Assembly: GCA_020631405.1 (NCBI GenBank)
Contig: JAHDHH010000003.1
Span: forward strand, 62,001-126,000
Origin: Saprospiraceae bacterium
Lineage (GTDB): Bacteria; Bacteroidota; Bacteroidia; Chitinophagales; Saprospiraceae
DNA length: 64,000 nucleotides
Direction: 5' to 3'
Under the pieces are notes generated by a model, which was given only the letters and a program-made list of their open reading frames with translations, was not told the DNA's origin and did not search any database. Both the position numbers and the translations under genes were made by a program. Below, piece by piece: positions 57,094-64,000 of the stretch (position 1 is its first letter; the number at the start of each line of letters is the position of its first letter).

Positions 57094-57130
57094 AAAAAAA
57101 TGGCTGCAGAACGATGCAGCCATTTTTTTT
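57093..57130. terminator. Bidirectional intrinsic terminator
   Basis: A perfect 16-base stem (A8-TGGCTGCA with TGCAGCCA-T8, loop GAACGA) has A- and T-runs on both sides. It can stop plus-strand transcripts from the RNA region and minus-strand transcripts of the thioredoxin-like gene, whose stop codon it touches. Confidence 0.92.
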
Positions 57131-57636
57131 TATTCCCCACTTTCGCTACTCATCCACGTAGCGTACTCTTTTACAGCATTCTCCCCAAACAACATCATAT
57201 CTGTTACTCCTTTGCCACCATACTCTTTTGCTACTACCCTACCTCTTTGGTCCAAAATGACGAATGTTGGATATTGGGATACTTGGAAAACAAACCCTAA
57301 TCGCTTTCCCTCTTCAGACTCTCCGTTTAGCTTATAGTTTACAAAAGTAGAGTTGTAATACTCAGAGAGAGGTTTGTTCATGAAAACGCTTTCGTCCATT
57401 ATCTGACAAGGCAGACACCAATCAGTATAAAACTCTACAAAGGTGAGTTTACTGGAATCATTGGCCATTTCAAGGACGTTAGAAAGCTTATTATCTATGA
57501 TGAACTCTACAAGCGTATTGTCTGAGTATTGAATGCTCAATGGTGAATCTTCGACGACCACAGTCTCTTTGACCTTACAACCCAAGTGCAGAGCAAAACA
57601 CAGACATAGCATAGCAAACCCAATAACTCTATTCAT
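57130..57636 (-). CDS. Thioredoxin-fold lipoprotein
   Basis: The 168-residue protein has a lipobox (CFALHLGC) and a thioredoxin-like domain with FVEFYTDWCLPCQ (redox CxxC) and a cis-proline segment SQYPTFVIL. It probably acts as a periplasmic thiol reductase or disulfide exchange protein. It starts 3 bases after the stop of the upstream glycosyltransferase gene, so the two are co-transcribed. Confidence 0.88.
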   Translation of the reverse strand: MNRVIGFAMLCLCFALHLGCKVKETVVVEDSPLSIQYSDNTLVEFIIDNKLSNVLEMANDSSKLTFVEFYTDWCLPCQIMDESVFMNKPLSEYYNSTFVNYKLNGESEEGKRLGFVFQVSQYPTFVILDQRGRVVAKEYGGKGVTDMMLFGENAVKEYATWMSSESGE

Positions 57637-57639
57637 ATC

Positions 57640-58398
57640 TTACGATTGTTCTTTTTGAATCATGTACAGCTTAGCATACTTCAAATACGTCTCATAAGCT
57701 TGATTTCTGCAAATAATAAAACCTATATAACCATCCAGAAATCCTCTCTTCATGAGGTAGCATTTGACAAATCTATACAGCGGACTTAGTATTAACTTTG
57801 GCAGATTAGTACGTTCTCCGTCGGCATACTTAGCCTTTGCTGCGATTTCCGAAAAATAATTCATTTGAGTAAAATGCTCTGATATCGAATTGTAAGTATA
57901 GTGCAATAAATCACCTGACAAGACCTCAGACTTACTACCATCTCGACTTACCAACTTATCGTGTGGGTTCTGTCCCACCCATACCGCACTATTGACACTC
58001 CAGAGTCTCAAGTTGATATCAGGATACCAACCACATGTCCTGATCCACTTTCCACAATAATTATTCAATCGACTTACTGCATAGGTACTATGCTGCCAAT
58101 TCTGCTTTACAGTCATGATACTCTGCTTTAGGGTATCACTGACAACTTCGTCAGCATCTAACGATAAGATGTGTTGATAACTTGCCTTGGAAGCTGCGAA
58201 TTGCTTTTGTTCTTTATGTCCCAAGAAGGCTTGCAAGTAGATTTTTGCACCCAGACTTCTAGCTATATCCACTGTATTATCTGAGGACAAGCTATCGACT
58301 ACTATGATTTCATCGGCTATACCAAGTATAGACTTGATACATCTTTCAATATTGTGAGCTTCATTGAAAGTAATAATTATAGCTGATAACTTTACCAA
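57640..58398 (-). CDS. Glycosyltransferase family 2, WaaE/KdtX-like
   Basis: The 252-residue GT-A protein has LSAIIITFNEAHNIERCI at the start, EIIVVDSLSSDNT and LSLDADEVV as nucleotide- and metal-binding motifs, and a basic C-terminal part with FVKCYLMKRGFLDGYIGF. The pattern matches LPS-core glucosyltransferases of the WaaE/KdtX group common in Bacteroidota. It acts at the inner face of the inner membrane. The sugar and acceptor are not known. It is in an operon with the downstream thioredoxin-fold lipoprotein. Confidence 0.9.
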   Translation of the reverse strand: MVKLSAIIITFNEAHNIERCIKSILGIADEIIVVDSLSSDNTVDIARSLGAKIYLQAFLGHKEQKQFAASKASYQHILSLDADEVVSDTLKQSIMTVKQNWQHSTYAVSRLNNYCGKWIRTCGWYPDINLRLWSVNSAVWVGQNPHDKLVSRDGSKSEVLSGDLLHYTYNSISEHFTQMNYFSEIAAKAKYADGERTNLPKLILSPLYRFVKCYLMKRGFLDGYIGFIICRNQAYETYLKYAKLYMIQKEQS

Positions 58399-58488
58399 GA
58401 AAAATAGTTAGCTGTTTTTACATCATATTATCAAATAACTTGGTGCAAAAACTATGCTAACTATTTAATTGCTAACTATCTGTTTTGA

Positions 58489-59106
58489 TTATAATTGATA
58501 ACCCTTCTTAGTAACCTTCGAAAAGAGTTTTCTAAAATTATCTTTTACTTCTACGACCTCTTCTTTCACAGAACTTACTACTGTCCCTATCGTCTCATCG
58601 CCTAGCGGCTTCCCTCTCAAACTCAGTGAAGGTACTAGTATCCACATCACTATATAGACTAGTGGTGAAAACCCTAGGAAAAACATTAAGGCAAAGGCAA
58701 TCCTAACCCATACAGGTTCTTCTATTCCAAAATAATGCGCTATACCACTACATACCCCAGCTACTACTTTATCATCTGCATCTCTGTACAACCTTTTCTT
58801 ATTATAAGCTTGTCTTGCTCCACCTGTCTCTGACTCTGGGATCCCTTCTTCAGTAAATGTTGCTGTATCTCCGATCTGTCCAATGCAATAATTAATGTCA
58901 TCAGAATTGACAACCAATCTCTTGCCCATTTTGTCTGAAAGTATTTCAGCGAATCTTATTTCAATATCCCTAACTATCTCTTCCCCACCTTCCGTACTTG
59001 CGAATATGGCATTGAGCTCATTAATATAGCGTTCAACTAATAGATATGCATCATCATCAATGGTAAAGGGATGCTCTCCAAGATTTATATGAATTGTTTT
59101 TTTCAT
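58489..59106 (-). CDS. PspC-domain membrane protein
   Basis: The 205-residue protein starts best at ATG 59106; a TTG 12 codons upstream is less likely. A soluble N-terminal region (about 1-100) is followed by a PspC domain (about 105-170; RLYRDADDKVVAGVCSGIAHYFGIEEPVWVRIAF), then a second hydrophobic stretch (FSPLVYIVMWILVPSL) and a basic C-terminus. PspC responds to envelope stress. It is co-transcribed with the PadR-type regulator, 41 bases upstream, a common pair in Bacteroidota. Confidence 0.9.
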   Translation of the reverse strand: MKKTIHINLGEHPFTIDDDAYLLVERYINELNAIFASTEGGEEIVRDIEIRFAEILSDKMGKRLVVNSDDINYCIGQIGDTATFTEEGIPESETGGARQAYNKKRLYRDADDKVVAGVCSGIAHYFGIEEPVWVRIAFALMFFLGFSPLVYIVMWILVPSLSLRGKPLGDETIGTVVSSVKEEVVEVKDNFRKLFSKVTKKGYQL

Positions 59107-59147
59107 GTTTCTAGTAATTTGTTCGATTAATTTTTTGTTCAATTTTG

Positions 59148-59489
59148 TTAATGGGTCGCTGCTGTAGTGTCTACGATCTGCTGTACCGACTTTTGAAGGT
59201 TATTCCAATGTTCCTGAAGGTGGTTAAGGATTTTATTTCCTTCAGAAGTAGTCTTATAATACTTCCTAGGTGGTCCAGACTCGGACTCTACCCAGTTGTA
59301 TTCCAAGAGTTCAGCCTTCTTCAATCTGTTAAGCAATGGATAAATAGTGCCTTCCACTACTATCAGCTTAGCCATTTTTAATTGAGAGAGAATGTCAGAT
59401 GGATACACTGCTTCTCTCGAGGTAATACTTAGAACACATAATTCTAGTATACCCTTCCTCATTTGTGCTTCTGTGTTTTCAACTTTCAT
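59148..59489 (-). CDS. PadR-family transcriptional regulator
   Basis: The 113-residue winged-helix protein has the PadR core: QMRKGILELCVLSI, DILSQLKMAKLIVVEGTIYPLLNRLKKAELL and YNWVESESGPPRKYYKTTSEG. PadR proteins repress transcription and often control a neighbouring membrane gene. It heads the padR-pspC operon, and a 13-base inverted repeat overlaps its promoter, so autorepression is likely. Confidence 0.95.
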   Translation of the reverse strand: MKVENTEAQMRKGILELCVLSITSREAVYPSDILSQLKMAKLIVVEGTIYPLLNRLKKAELLEYNWVESESGPPRKYYKTTSEGNKILNHLQEHWNNLQKSVQQIVDTTAATH

Positions 59490-59493
59490 AATT

Positions 59494-59542
59494 CAAAGAT
59501 ATACTAAAACATAGTACTATGCAATGCCAAGTACTATGTTTT
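59494..59542 (-). promoter_or_regulatory. padR promoter with overlapping operator-like inverted repeat
   Basis: On the minus strand TATCTTTG (59501-59494) and TTG (59524-59522) are spaced by 20 bases and match the Bacteroidota promoter. An exact inverted repeat, AAAACATAGTACT at 59506-59518 and AGTACTATGTTTT at 59530-59542, spans the -33 region and spacer. It includes a 12-bp palindrome CATAGTACTATG at 59510-59521. PadR sites of other species are ATGT...ACAT-like, and this fits as a self-operator. Confidence 0.75.
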
Positions 59543-59567
59543 CTATAAACGCTTGAGTTTTTCGCAT

Positions 59568-59599
59568 AAAAAAAGCCCGTTAGAGGACTAACGAGCTTT
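59568..59599 (-). terminator. Intrinsic terminator after the first T9SS cargo gene
   Basis: AAAGCCCGTTAG (59572-59583) pairs with CTAACGAGCTTT (59588-59599) with one mismatch; the A-run at its left gives the minus-strand T-run. It follows the 59621-60316 gene. Confidence 0.82.
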
Positions 59600-59620
59600 A
59601 ATTATCTTATAAGTAAACAT

Positions 59621-60316
59621 CTACTTCTTATTGAATCTGATGATTTTGAGAGTTTCTCCATTACCTCCAATAAGCCTAGCCATATAATAACCATTACTTA
59701 ATTCACTAACTGAGTACGCTTGTCCCACTTTATGCTCATAGCTAAACATTTCTCGTCCGACTATACTATAGACTGCTACTCTCTCTACGTTATCATCTTG
59801 TTCTATCTGAAAATAATCACTTGTTGGATTGGGGTATAAATTAAGTGTAACACTATCCACGTCATCTTTAATTGAAGAAGCAGTAGACACATCGAAGTAA
59901 AGATCAGCAACAAGCAAGGTCTCACTATGGTCGGCAGCACTAAAAAATCTCACTTGCAAAATACCCTCACCTATAGCTTGATTATGAACTAGGTCAAACT
60001 TAAACGAACCTTCGCTACCAGGTGCTATGATATTTGGTTTACTCTCTGCACACATCAAAATGCCTGGTGCATAACATAATTCTGTATCACATATAATAAA
60101 TTGCCACTCTTCGGGCATAGACTCTGACATTTGAGCTTCCCAAAGAAACTGCCCAACATCAGTACTACCTGCTTCTAAAGTTATTTCTAGTGTGGTTGTC
60201 GTTTTACTTGTAGTCCCGTAGCTTTCCAAGACGTCCCCTTGCTTGACATTTAGCTGCCCAAAAGCAGTAAATGAAATACATAATAACAATAAAGTAAAGT
60301 GTAGAGTTGTTTTCAT
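59621..60316 (-). CDS. Secreted T9SS cargo protein with three-cysteine module (paralogue A)
   Basis: The 231-residue protein has a signal peptide ending at TAFGQ. A conserved N-terminal module of about 20-150 has three cysteines (ICDTELCYAPGILMC). The C-terminal sorting domain starts at LNLYPNPTSDYFQI and ends IKIIRFNKK-like, the T9SS type A pattern. It would be exported by T9SS and processed by PorU. It is clearly a paralogue of the next gene; the module's activity is unknown. Confidence 0.9.
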   Translation of the reverse strand: MKTTLHFTLLLLCISFTAFGQLNVKQGDVLESYGTTSKTTTTLEITLEAGSTDVGQFLWEAQMSESMPEEWQFIICDTELCYAPGILMCAESKPNIIAPGSEGSFKFDLVHNQAIGEGILQVRFFSAADHSETLLVADLYFDVSTASSIKDDVDSVTLNLYPNPTSDYFQIEQDDNVERVAVYSIVGREMFSYEHKVGQAYSVSELSNGYYMARLIGGNGETLKIIRFNKK

Positions 60317-60332
60317 ACCTATGCGATTTATG

Positions 60333-60340
60333 CAAAGATA
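60333..60340 (-). promoter_or_regulatory. -7 element of T9SS cargo gene A
   Basis: TATCTTTG on the minus strand, followed by C, matches the consensus and lies 17 bases before the ATG at 60316. No good -33 element is visible. Confidence 0.5.
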
Positions 60341-60406
60341 TGAATTAGAGACCTATCGTTCTGGTAAAGTTATGTTAACGAAGTCTTATATACAACAGTG
60401 AGTATA

Positions 60407-61099
60407 CTACTTCTTGTTGAATCTGATCACCTTTATTGTCTCACCTTTAGCATCTACTAGTCTAGCCATATACAACCCACTATTCAATGTATTGATTGAA
60501 TATGCTTGCCCCGCTTCGTGATTATATCTGAATACTTCTCTACCTACAATTGTATGCACAGATACATGAGCTACATCTGTATCATTAGTAATCTGAAAGT
60601 ACTCTGAAGCTGGATTAGGATATAGCTGCATATCTTGTTGAGTAAACTCATCTTCTGTATTAGATGTAATCTTTACATCATAGTATATTTGAGCTGTAGC
60701 AAGAGTTACTGTTGGGTCATCTGCACTAAAAAGTCTGAAATCAATAAATTCTTGCCCCTCTACCATATTCGGATGAAGGTAGATATTAAATGTAAGCTCA
60801 CTTCCTGGAGCTAGCATGTTTGGGTTTGCAGGTGGACAAGACTCTATTCCTGGAATATAACACGTCACTTGATCACAGATACTAAATTTCCAACTATCAG
60901 ACATAGTCTCAGGTCTAATCACTTCCCATAAGAAATTACCGACATCTGTAGATCCTGCTTCGACAGTAAGATCAACAGTTAACTTTGTGTCTTCAGGACT
61001 TCCATATCCTTCCAACACCTGACCTTCAGGTACCAAAATTTGCGCTTGAAGAGCAAATCCAACAAAAAACAATAGTAGAAAGTGTAGTAATCTATTCAT
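60407..61099 (-). CDS. Secreted T9SS cargo protein with three-cysteine module (paralogue B)
   Basis: The 230-residue protein starts at ATG 61099; two upstream codons in the frame are not needed. It has a signal peptide ending at ALQAQ, the same module as its neighbour (ICDQVTCYIPGIESC) and a type A sorting domain (MQLYPNPASEYFQI to IKVIRFNKK). About half of the positions match paralogue A by eye, so a tandem duplication is likely. Confidence 0.9.
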   Translation of the reverse strand: MNRLLHFLLLFFVGFALQAQILVPEGQVLEGYGSPEDTKLTVDLTVEAGSTDVGNFLWEVIRPETMSDSWKFSICDQVTCYIPGIESCPPANPNMLAPGSELTFNIYLHPNMVEGQEFIDFRLFSADDPTVTLATAQIYYDVKITSNTEDEFTQQDMQLYPNPASEYFQITNDTDVAHVSVHTIVGREVFRYNHEAGQAYSINTLNSGLYMARLVDAKGETIKVIRFNKK

Positions 61100-61118
61100 A
61101 ACCAAACATGTTTATTTC

Positions 61119-61126
61119 CAAAGATA
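61119..61126 (-). promoter_or_regulatory. -7 element of T9SS cargo gene B
   Basis: TATCTTTG on the minus strand lies 20 bases before the ATG at 61099, placed much as in paralogue A. The -33 element is unclear. Confidence 0.5.
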
Positions 61127-61164
61127 TAACATTTTCTAAAATACTATGTATTATATACAATAAA

Positions 61165-61196
61165 ATAAGGCTCGTAGTTGACACTACGAGCCTTAT
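61165..61196 (-). terminator. Intrinsic terminator after the TlpA-like cargo gene
   Basis: Perfect 14-base arms, ATAAGGCTCGTAGT (61165-61178) and ACTACGAGCCTTAT (61183-61196), with a four-base loop and a T-rich tail (TTTTA) on the minus strand. Confidence 0.82.
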
Positions 61197-61252
61197 CCTC
61201 TTAATTTTCACTCAATATTCTGGATTACTTAGCATCCAACAATATTGGGCTA

Positions 61253-62779
61253 CTATTTTGTGACTACAAATTTAGTATTTGTAATTCCTGCATCTGATTT
61301 AGTAGTTAATGAATAAATACCGCTATCAAATGTGTAAACCTCAATGTTTAATGTATTTAAACCAGTTGTAGCATTTACGATTCTTGTATCTACAACTTGA
61401 CCTATAGAGTTCATCACTTGAATATATAAGTTAGAAGCAGTATTAGAAGTAAACTCTACTCTCAATACATCACTTACTGGATTAGGAGAGATAGCTATGT
61501 TAGTAACAATCTCAGTATCAATTGTATTTGATGCCGCTGCCATTGCAGCAGTTTCTACTGTAGTAGTTGCACCCCAATTTGGGTCTTCGATTACAGGCTT
61601 TAATACATTTCCTGCATTATCTACGATCTCTATACCTGGAGTATCGTGTATAGCTGGATCATGGTAAGGAAATCCATCACCGTATGAATCATCAAGTCTA
61701 ATAGTTAAACACTCAACATCAACTTGTGGCCAAGGCAACTCAACTGTATATTCATGAGTAACGTTCGCATCTGGTCCACCACCACCGAATTGATCTTCAG
61801 TTCCCGCAGCATAACCACCGAATGTAAATATCTCAGTACCGTCATCTGCCAATACTGCTCCTGAAGTCTCAAGTGCATAAAAGTCAGTAATTACTCTCAA
61901 TACAAATGAGTTGTCAGTAACAACTGGCAAGTATAGGTTTCCTTCAATACCATCAGCATTTGCTTGATCAATTGCATTGCCATTAACTGATTGTGGCAAT
62001 ACAGATATCAATGAAGATTCTGTAATTGCAATATCAGCTGCAGAAACGTTAGCCAATCCAAATACATCGATAGACTCAGAAATCTCAATAGTTTGGTTAA
62101 GTTCACCATTAACATATAATCCTAACTCTGCAGAAGTAACTGGCGCAGTACCTAAGTTTATAACTTGTACTTCTTGAGTCAAGTCAAATGCATCACATGC
62201 AGCTTTAGATTCAACACTACCTAACAAGTAGATGTCATCTTCTAAGCCAGCTACTCCAAGAGCTCTATCCCAGAAGTCAGTGTTAAGAATATTAGCTCTT
62301 AACTCATCTCCATACATATGAACAACAGTTCTGTTTGGTCTAACAATAAAAATTGAAGGGTAATAAGTGATACCAAAGTATGTAGCCCAAGCAGCGTCAT
62401 CGACGATGTTGTAAGAAACTCCTTCTGTCCAATCACCAACAGTGTTAGTTCCTGTACCAAACAAATCGTCAAGTGTTGTATCTGCATCTGACTCAGCAGC
62501 AACAACTCTAATCTGATCAGTTCCGTTTGGTCCATATTCTTCATAAATACCTTCTAACAATCCTGAATTGTGGAGAGTCCAACAAGGTCCACACCATGTT
62601 GCAAATACATCAACAACTACTGCCTTGCCATCATCTAACATAGCAAATAAATCAACAGTATTATCATTGATATCCAAACTTACGATTGTTTCATCTAGTA
62701 CAGTACCATTGGCTAATTGAGCCGTAGCACTGAAGTGAGCAAAAAACAAAATTGTAAAAACGTGTAAAATTCTTTTCAT
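61253..62779 (-). CDS. Secreted TlpA-like thioredoxin protein with T9SS sorting domain
   Basis: The 508-residue protein has a signal peptide ending at FSATAQ. A TlpA/AhpC-type thioredoxin domain of about 25-180 holds VVDVFATWCGPCW (CxxC) and YYPSIFIV. A beta-rich middle region of about 185-420 follows, and the type A sorting domain (IAISPNPVSDVLRV ... NTKFVVTK) is at the end. It is probably a surface or extracellular redox protein delivered by T9SS. It lies upstream of the two paralogous cargo genes on the same strand, each with its own signals. Confidence 0.92.
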   Translation of the reverse strand: MKRILHVFTILFFAHFSATAQLANGTVLDETIVSLDINDNTVDLFAMLDDGKAVVVDVFATWCGPCWTLHNSGLLEGIYEEYGPNGTDQIRVVAAESDADTTLDDLFGTGTNTVGDWTEGVSYNIVDDAAWATYFGITYYPSIFIVRPNRTVVHMYGDELRANILNTDFWDRALGVAGLEDDIYLLGSVESKAACDAFDLTQEVQVINLGTAPVTSAELGLYVNGELNQTIEISESIDVFGLANVSAADIAITESSLISVLPQSVNGNAIDQANADGIEGNLYLPVVTDNSFVLRVITDFYALETSGAVLADDGTEIFTFGGYAAGTEDQFGGGGPDANVTHEYTVELPWPQVDVECLTIRLDDSYGDGFPYHDPAIHDTPGIEIVDNAGNVLKPVIEDPNWGATTTVETAAMAAASNTIDTEIVTNIAISPNPVSDVLRVEFTSNTASNLYIQVMNSIGQVVDTRIVNATTGLNTLNIEVYTFDSGIYSLTTKSDAGITNTKFVVTK

Positions 62780-62915
62780 CTGTGATTTTATTAATTTTTA
62801 AGAATCCGTGAATATATGAATAAATCACCAATTAATAAGCAGCACTGAACTACAAGTCATCTTTACGACAAATGGATAACATATTGATTTTGTAATTTCA
62901 CACAAAACTATCTAC

Positions 62916-64000
62916 ATGCATATCGTAATCATAGGTAATGGAATTAGCGGAACTACCGCAGCTAGATGGTCAAGAAAACTTTCTGACCACAAGATTACTA
63001 TTATCTCCTCAGAGTCAAAACACTTCTACTCGAGGACTGCACTCATGTATATTTACATGGGACATATGCGGTATGAAGATACCAAGCCATATGAAGACTG
63101 GTTCTGGAAAAAAAATCGAATAGACTTAATTCATGACCATGTAGACAGTATAGACTTTGATAAACAAAACCTTAAACTAAGTCATAATGGCAGCCTTCAT
63201 TATGATAAACTAGTCTTGGCTCTAGGATCAAAATCTAATCTGTTTGGGTGGCCTGGACAAGACCTGGATGGGGTCGGGGGTCTTTACCATCTTCAAGACT
63301 TAGAATATATGGAGTCTTACTCAACAGGTCTAAAGCGAGCAGTAATAGTTGGAGGTGGTCTTATTGGGATAGAAATGGCAGAAATGTTTCATTCTAGATC
63401 CATACCAGTCACTATGCTTGTGAGAGAAGATAGTTACTGGAGTAATGTCCTACCCCAAGAAGAATCTGCAATGATCAATGATCACATCAACAAACATCAT
63501 ATAGACCTGAGATTAGGTGTCAACCTCGAAGAAATAGTCGGTGATTCCAGTGGCAAAGCAAAGAGTGTTATTGTCAAAGAAACTGGCGAGGAGATAGCAT
63601 GCGGATTCGTAGGCTTGACAGCAGGTGTTAGTCCCAATGTCAGATGGCTCAAAAACACGGAGCTAGAGATAGGTCGTGGCATCAAAGTCAACAACCACCT
63701 TGAATCTAATATACCAAATGTCTATGCTGTAGGTGACTGTGCCGAACTCACTCACCCTCGACCAGGTCGAAGAGGTGTAGAAGCCATCTGGTACACAGGT
63801 AGAATGATGGGAGAAACTGCTGCCTACAATATATGTGGCAAACCAGTCTCATACAATCCTGGACTTTGGTTCAATAGTGCTAAGTTTTTTGATATTGAAT
63901 ATCAGGTATACGGAGAGGTGCCCACCAACATGCCAGAGTACATGTCAACTCTCTTCTGGAAGCATGCTGATAATGAAAAATCTATTCGAATAAATTACCA
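62916..64000 (+). CDS. FAD-dependent NADH-oxidase/ferredoxin-reductase-like flavoprotein (C-terminus cut)
   Basis: From ATG 62916 the frame is open to the window end, 361 codons. It has the FAD fold VIIGNGISGTTAARW (about 4-18), a YDKLVLALGS motif and an NAD fold AVIVGGGLIGIEMAE near residue 142. The FAD-contact NVYAVGDCAEL near 268 follows. These fit pyridine nucleotide-disulfide oxidoreductases of the NADH oxidase or ferredoxin-reductase type. The N-terminal redox cysteine of NADH oxidases is absent (SESKHFYSRTALMY). The partner is unknown. Confidence 0.9.
   Translation, partial: MHIVIIGNGISGTTAARWSRKLSDHKITIISSESKHFYSRTALMYIYMGHMRYEDTKPYEDWFWKKNRIDLIHDHVDSIDFDKQNLKLSHNGSLHYDKLVLALGSKSNLFGWPGQDLDGVGGLYHLQDLEYMESYSTGLKRAVIVGGGLIGIEMAEMFHSRSIPVTMLVREDSYWSNVLPQEESAMINDHINKHHIDLRLGVNLEEIVGDSSGKAKSVIVKETGEEIACGFVGLTAGVSPNVRWLKNTELEIGRGIKVNNHLESNIPNVYAVGDCAELTHPRPGRRGVEAIWYTGRMMGETAAYNICGKPVSYNPGLWFNSAKFFDIEYQVYGEVPTNMPEYMSTLFWKHADNEKSIRINY

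Larger units (their letters stand above)
57040..57130 (+). ncRNA. Candidate structured RNA, unit 2
   Basis: An 8-base hairpin TGCATTTT/AAAATGCA (57040-57047 with 57052-57059) is followed by the repeated 18-base core and a 16-base terminator stem. This repeats the order of unit 1. I found no convincing promoter for unit 2, so it might be read from unit 1 or be an unrelated remnant. Confidence 0.35.

Noticed and set aside
57037-57300. Plus-strand 87-codon frame overlapping the RNA region and the thioredoxin-like gene
   Set aside because: It overlaps a well-supported gene on the other strand and the terminator, has no family motif and no ribosome-binding context.
62938-63123. 61-codon frame inside the final flavoprotein gene
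   Set aside because: It is a frame-shifted shadow of the flavoprotein, whose FAD and NAD motifs are all in the other frame from 62916.
1-64000. CRISPR array, tRNA, rRNA or transposase genes
   Set aside because: I looked for regular spaced repeats, tRNA-like arms and transposase motifs and found none that could be supported.

Overview
The window is a stretch of AT-rich Bacteroidota chromosome, most like the Saprospiria/Saprospiraceae. The assignment rests on type IX secretion and gliding genes (porU, porV, a PorP/SprF protein, gldJ next to murF), three cargo proteins with C-terminal T9SS sorting domains, ExbB/ExbD genes, DUF4293, OstA-like and RicT proteins, and several promoters with the Bacteroidota -33 TTTG/TTG and -7 TAnnTTTG elements. 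It is ordinary, gene-dense chromosome. I saw no insertion sequence, prophage, CRISPR array, tRNA or rRNA. The window cuts a gene at each end.

Layout. 1-10.7 kb holds a gene tail, a TPR glycosyltransferase-like membrane protein, and a long minus-strand run (response regulator, fabI, recN, lipoprotein, Zn-ribbon protein, ricT, holB, peroxidase), with queD (+) and crtZ (-). 10.9-17.3 kb has rplU and an rpmA whose L27 product carries a helix-hairpin-helix (HhH) extension, then ald, a UvrD/PcrA helicase and a second GT-C-like membrane protein. 17.4-20 kb is an ExbB/membrane protein/ExbD/ExbD operon with a clear promoter and terminator. 20-31 kb holds envelope and metabolic genes: amine oxidase-like flavoprotein, OstA-like, BatE-like, feoAB, hydrolase-OsmC fusion, desaturase and a secreted repeat protein. 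30.9-33.4 kb is a tightly coupled DUF2490/VTC/DUF4956/DinB operon. 33.5-42.4 kb is the T9SS/gliding locus: porU-porV on one strand, a PorP/SprF gene, gldJ and murF on the other. 42.4-49 kb has a degenerate arginase-fold protein, two OmpA-family proteins, an MsrA-metalloprotease fusion and a membrane protein with two copies of the HhH domain found on L27. 49.2-56.7 kb has comEC and a ComEA-like gene, terC, an exonuclease, and an MbnP-like/di-heme peroxidase lipoprotein pair. 56.7-57.1 kb is a gene-free interval with a promoter, structured RNA candidates and an 18-bp direct repeat. 57.1-64 kb has a thioredoxin-like lipoprotein, a glycosyltransferase, a padR-pspC operon with an operator-like inverted repeat, three T9SS cargo genes and a truncated NADH-oxidase-like flavoprotein.

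The genes work together mostly at the cell envelope. PorU/PorV form the T9SS attachment complex that would process the three cargo proteins at 59.6-62.8 kb. GldJ and the PorP/SprF protein belong to the same machinery. ExbB/ExbD energise an outer-membrane process, and the OstA-like, OmpA-family and glycosyltransferase genes build the envelope. The observations most worth following are the paired RNA-like units at 56.8-57.13 kb, the HhH domain shared by L27 and a membrane-anchored protein, the MsrA-protease fusion, the arginase homologue without metal ligands, and the PadR operator.
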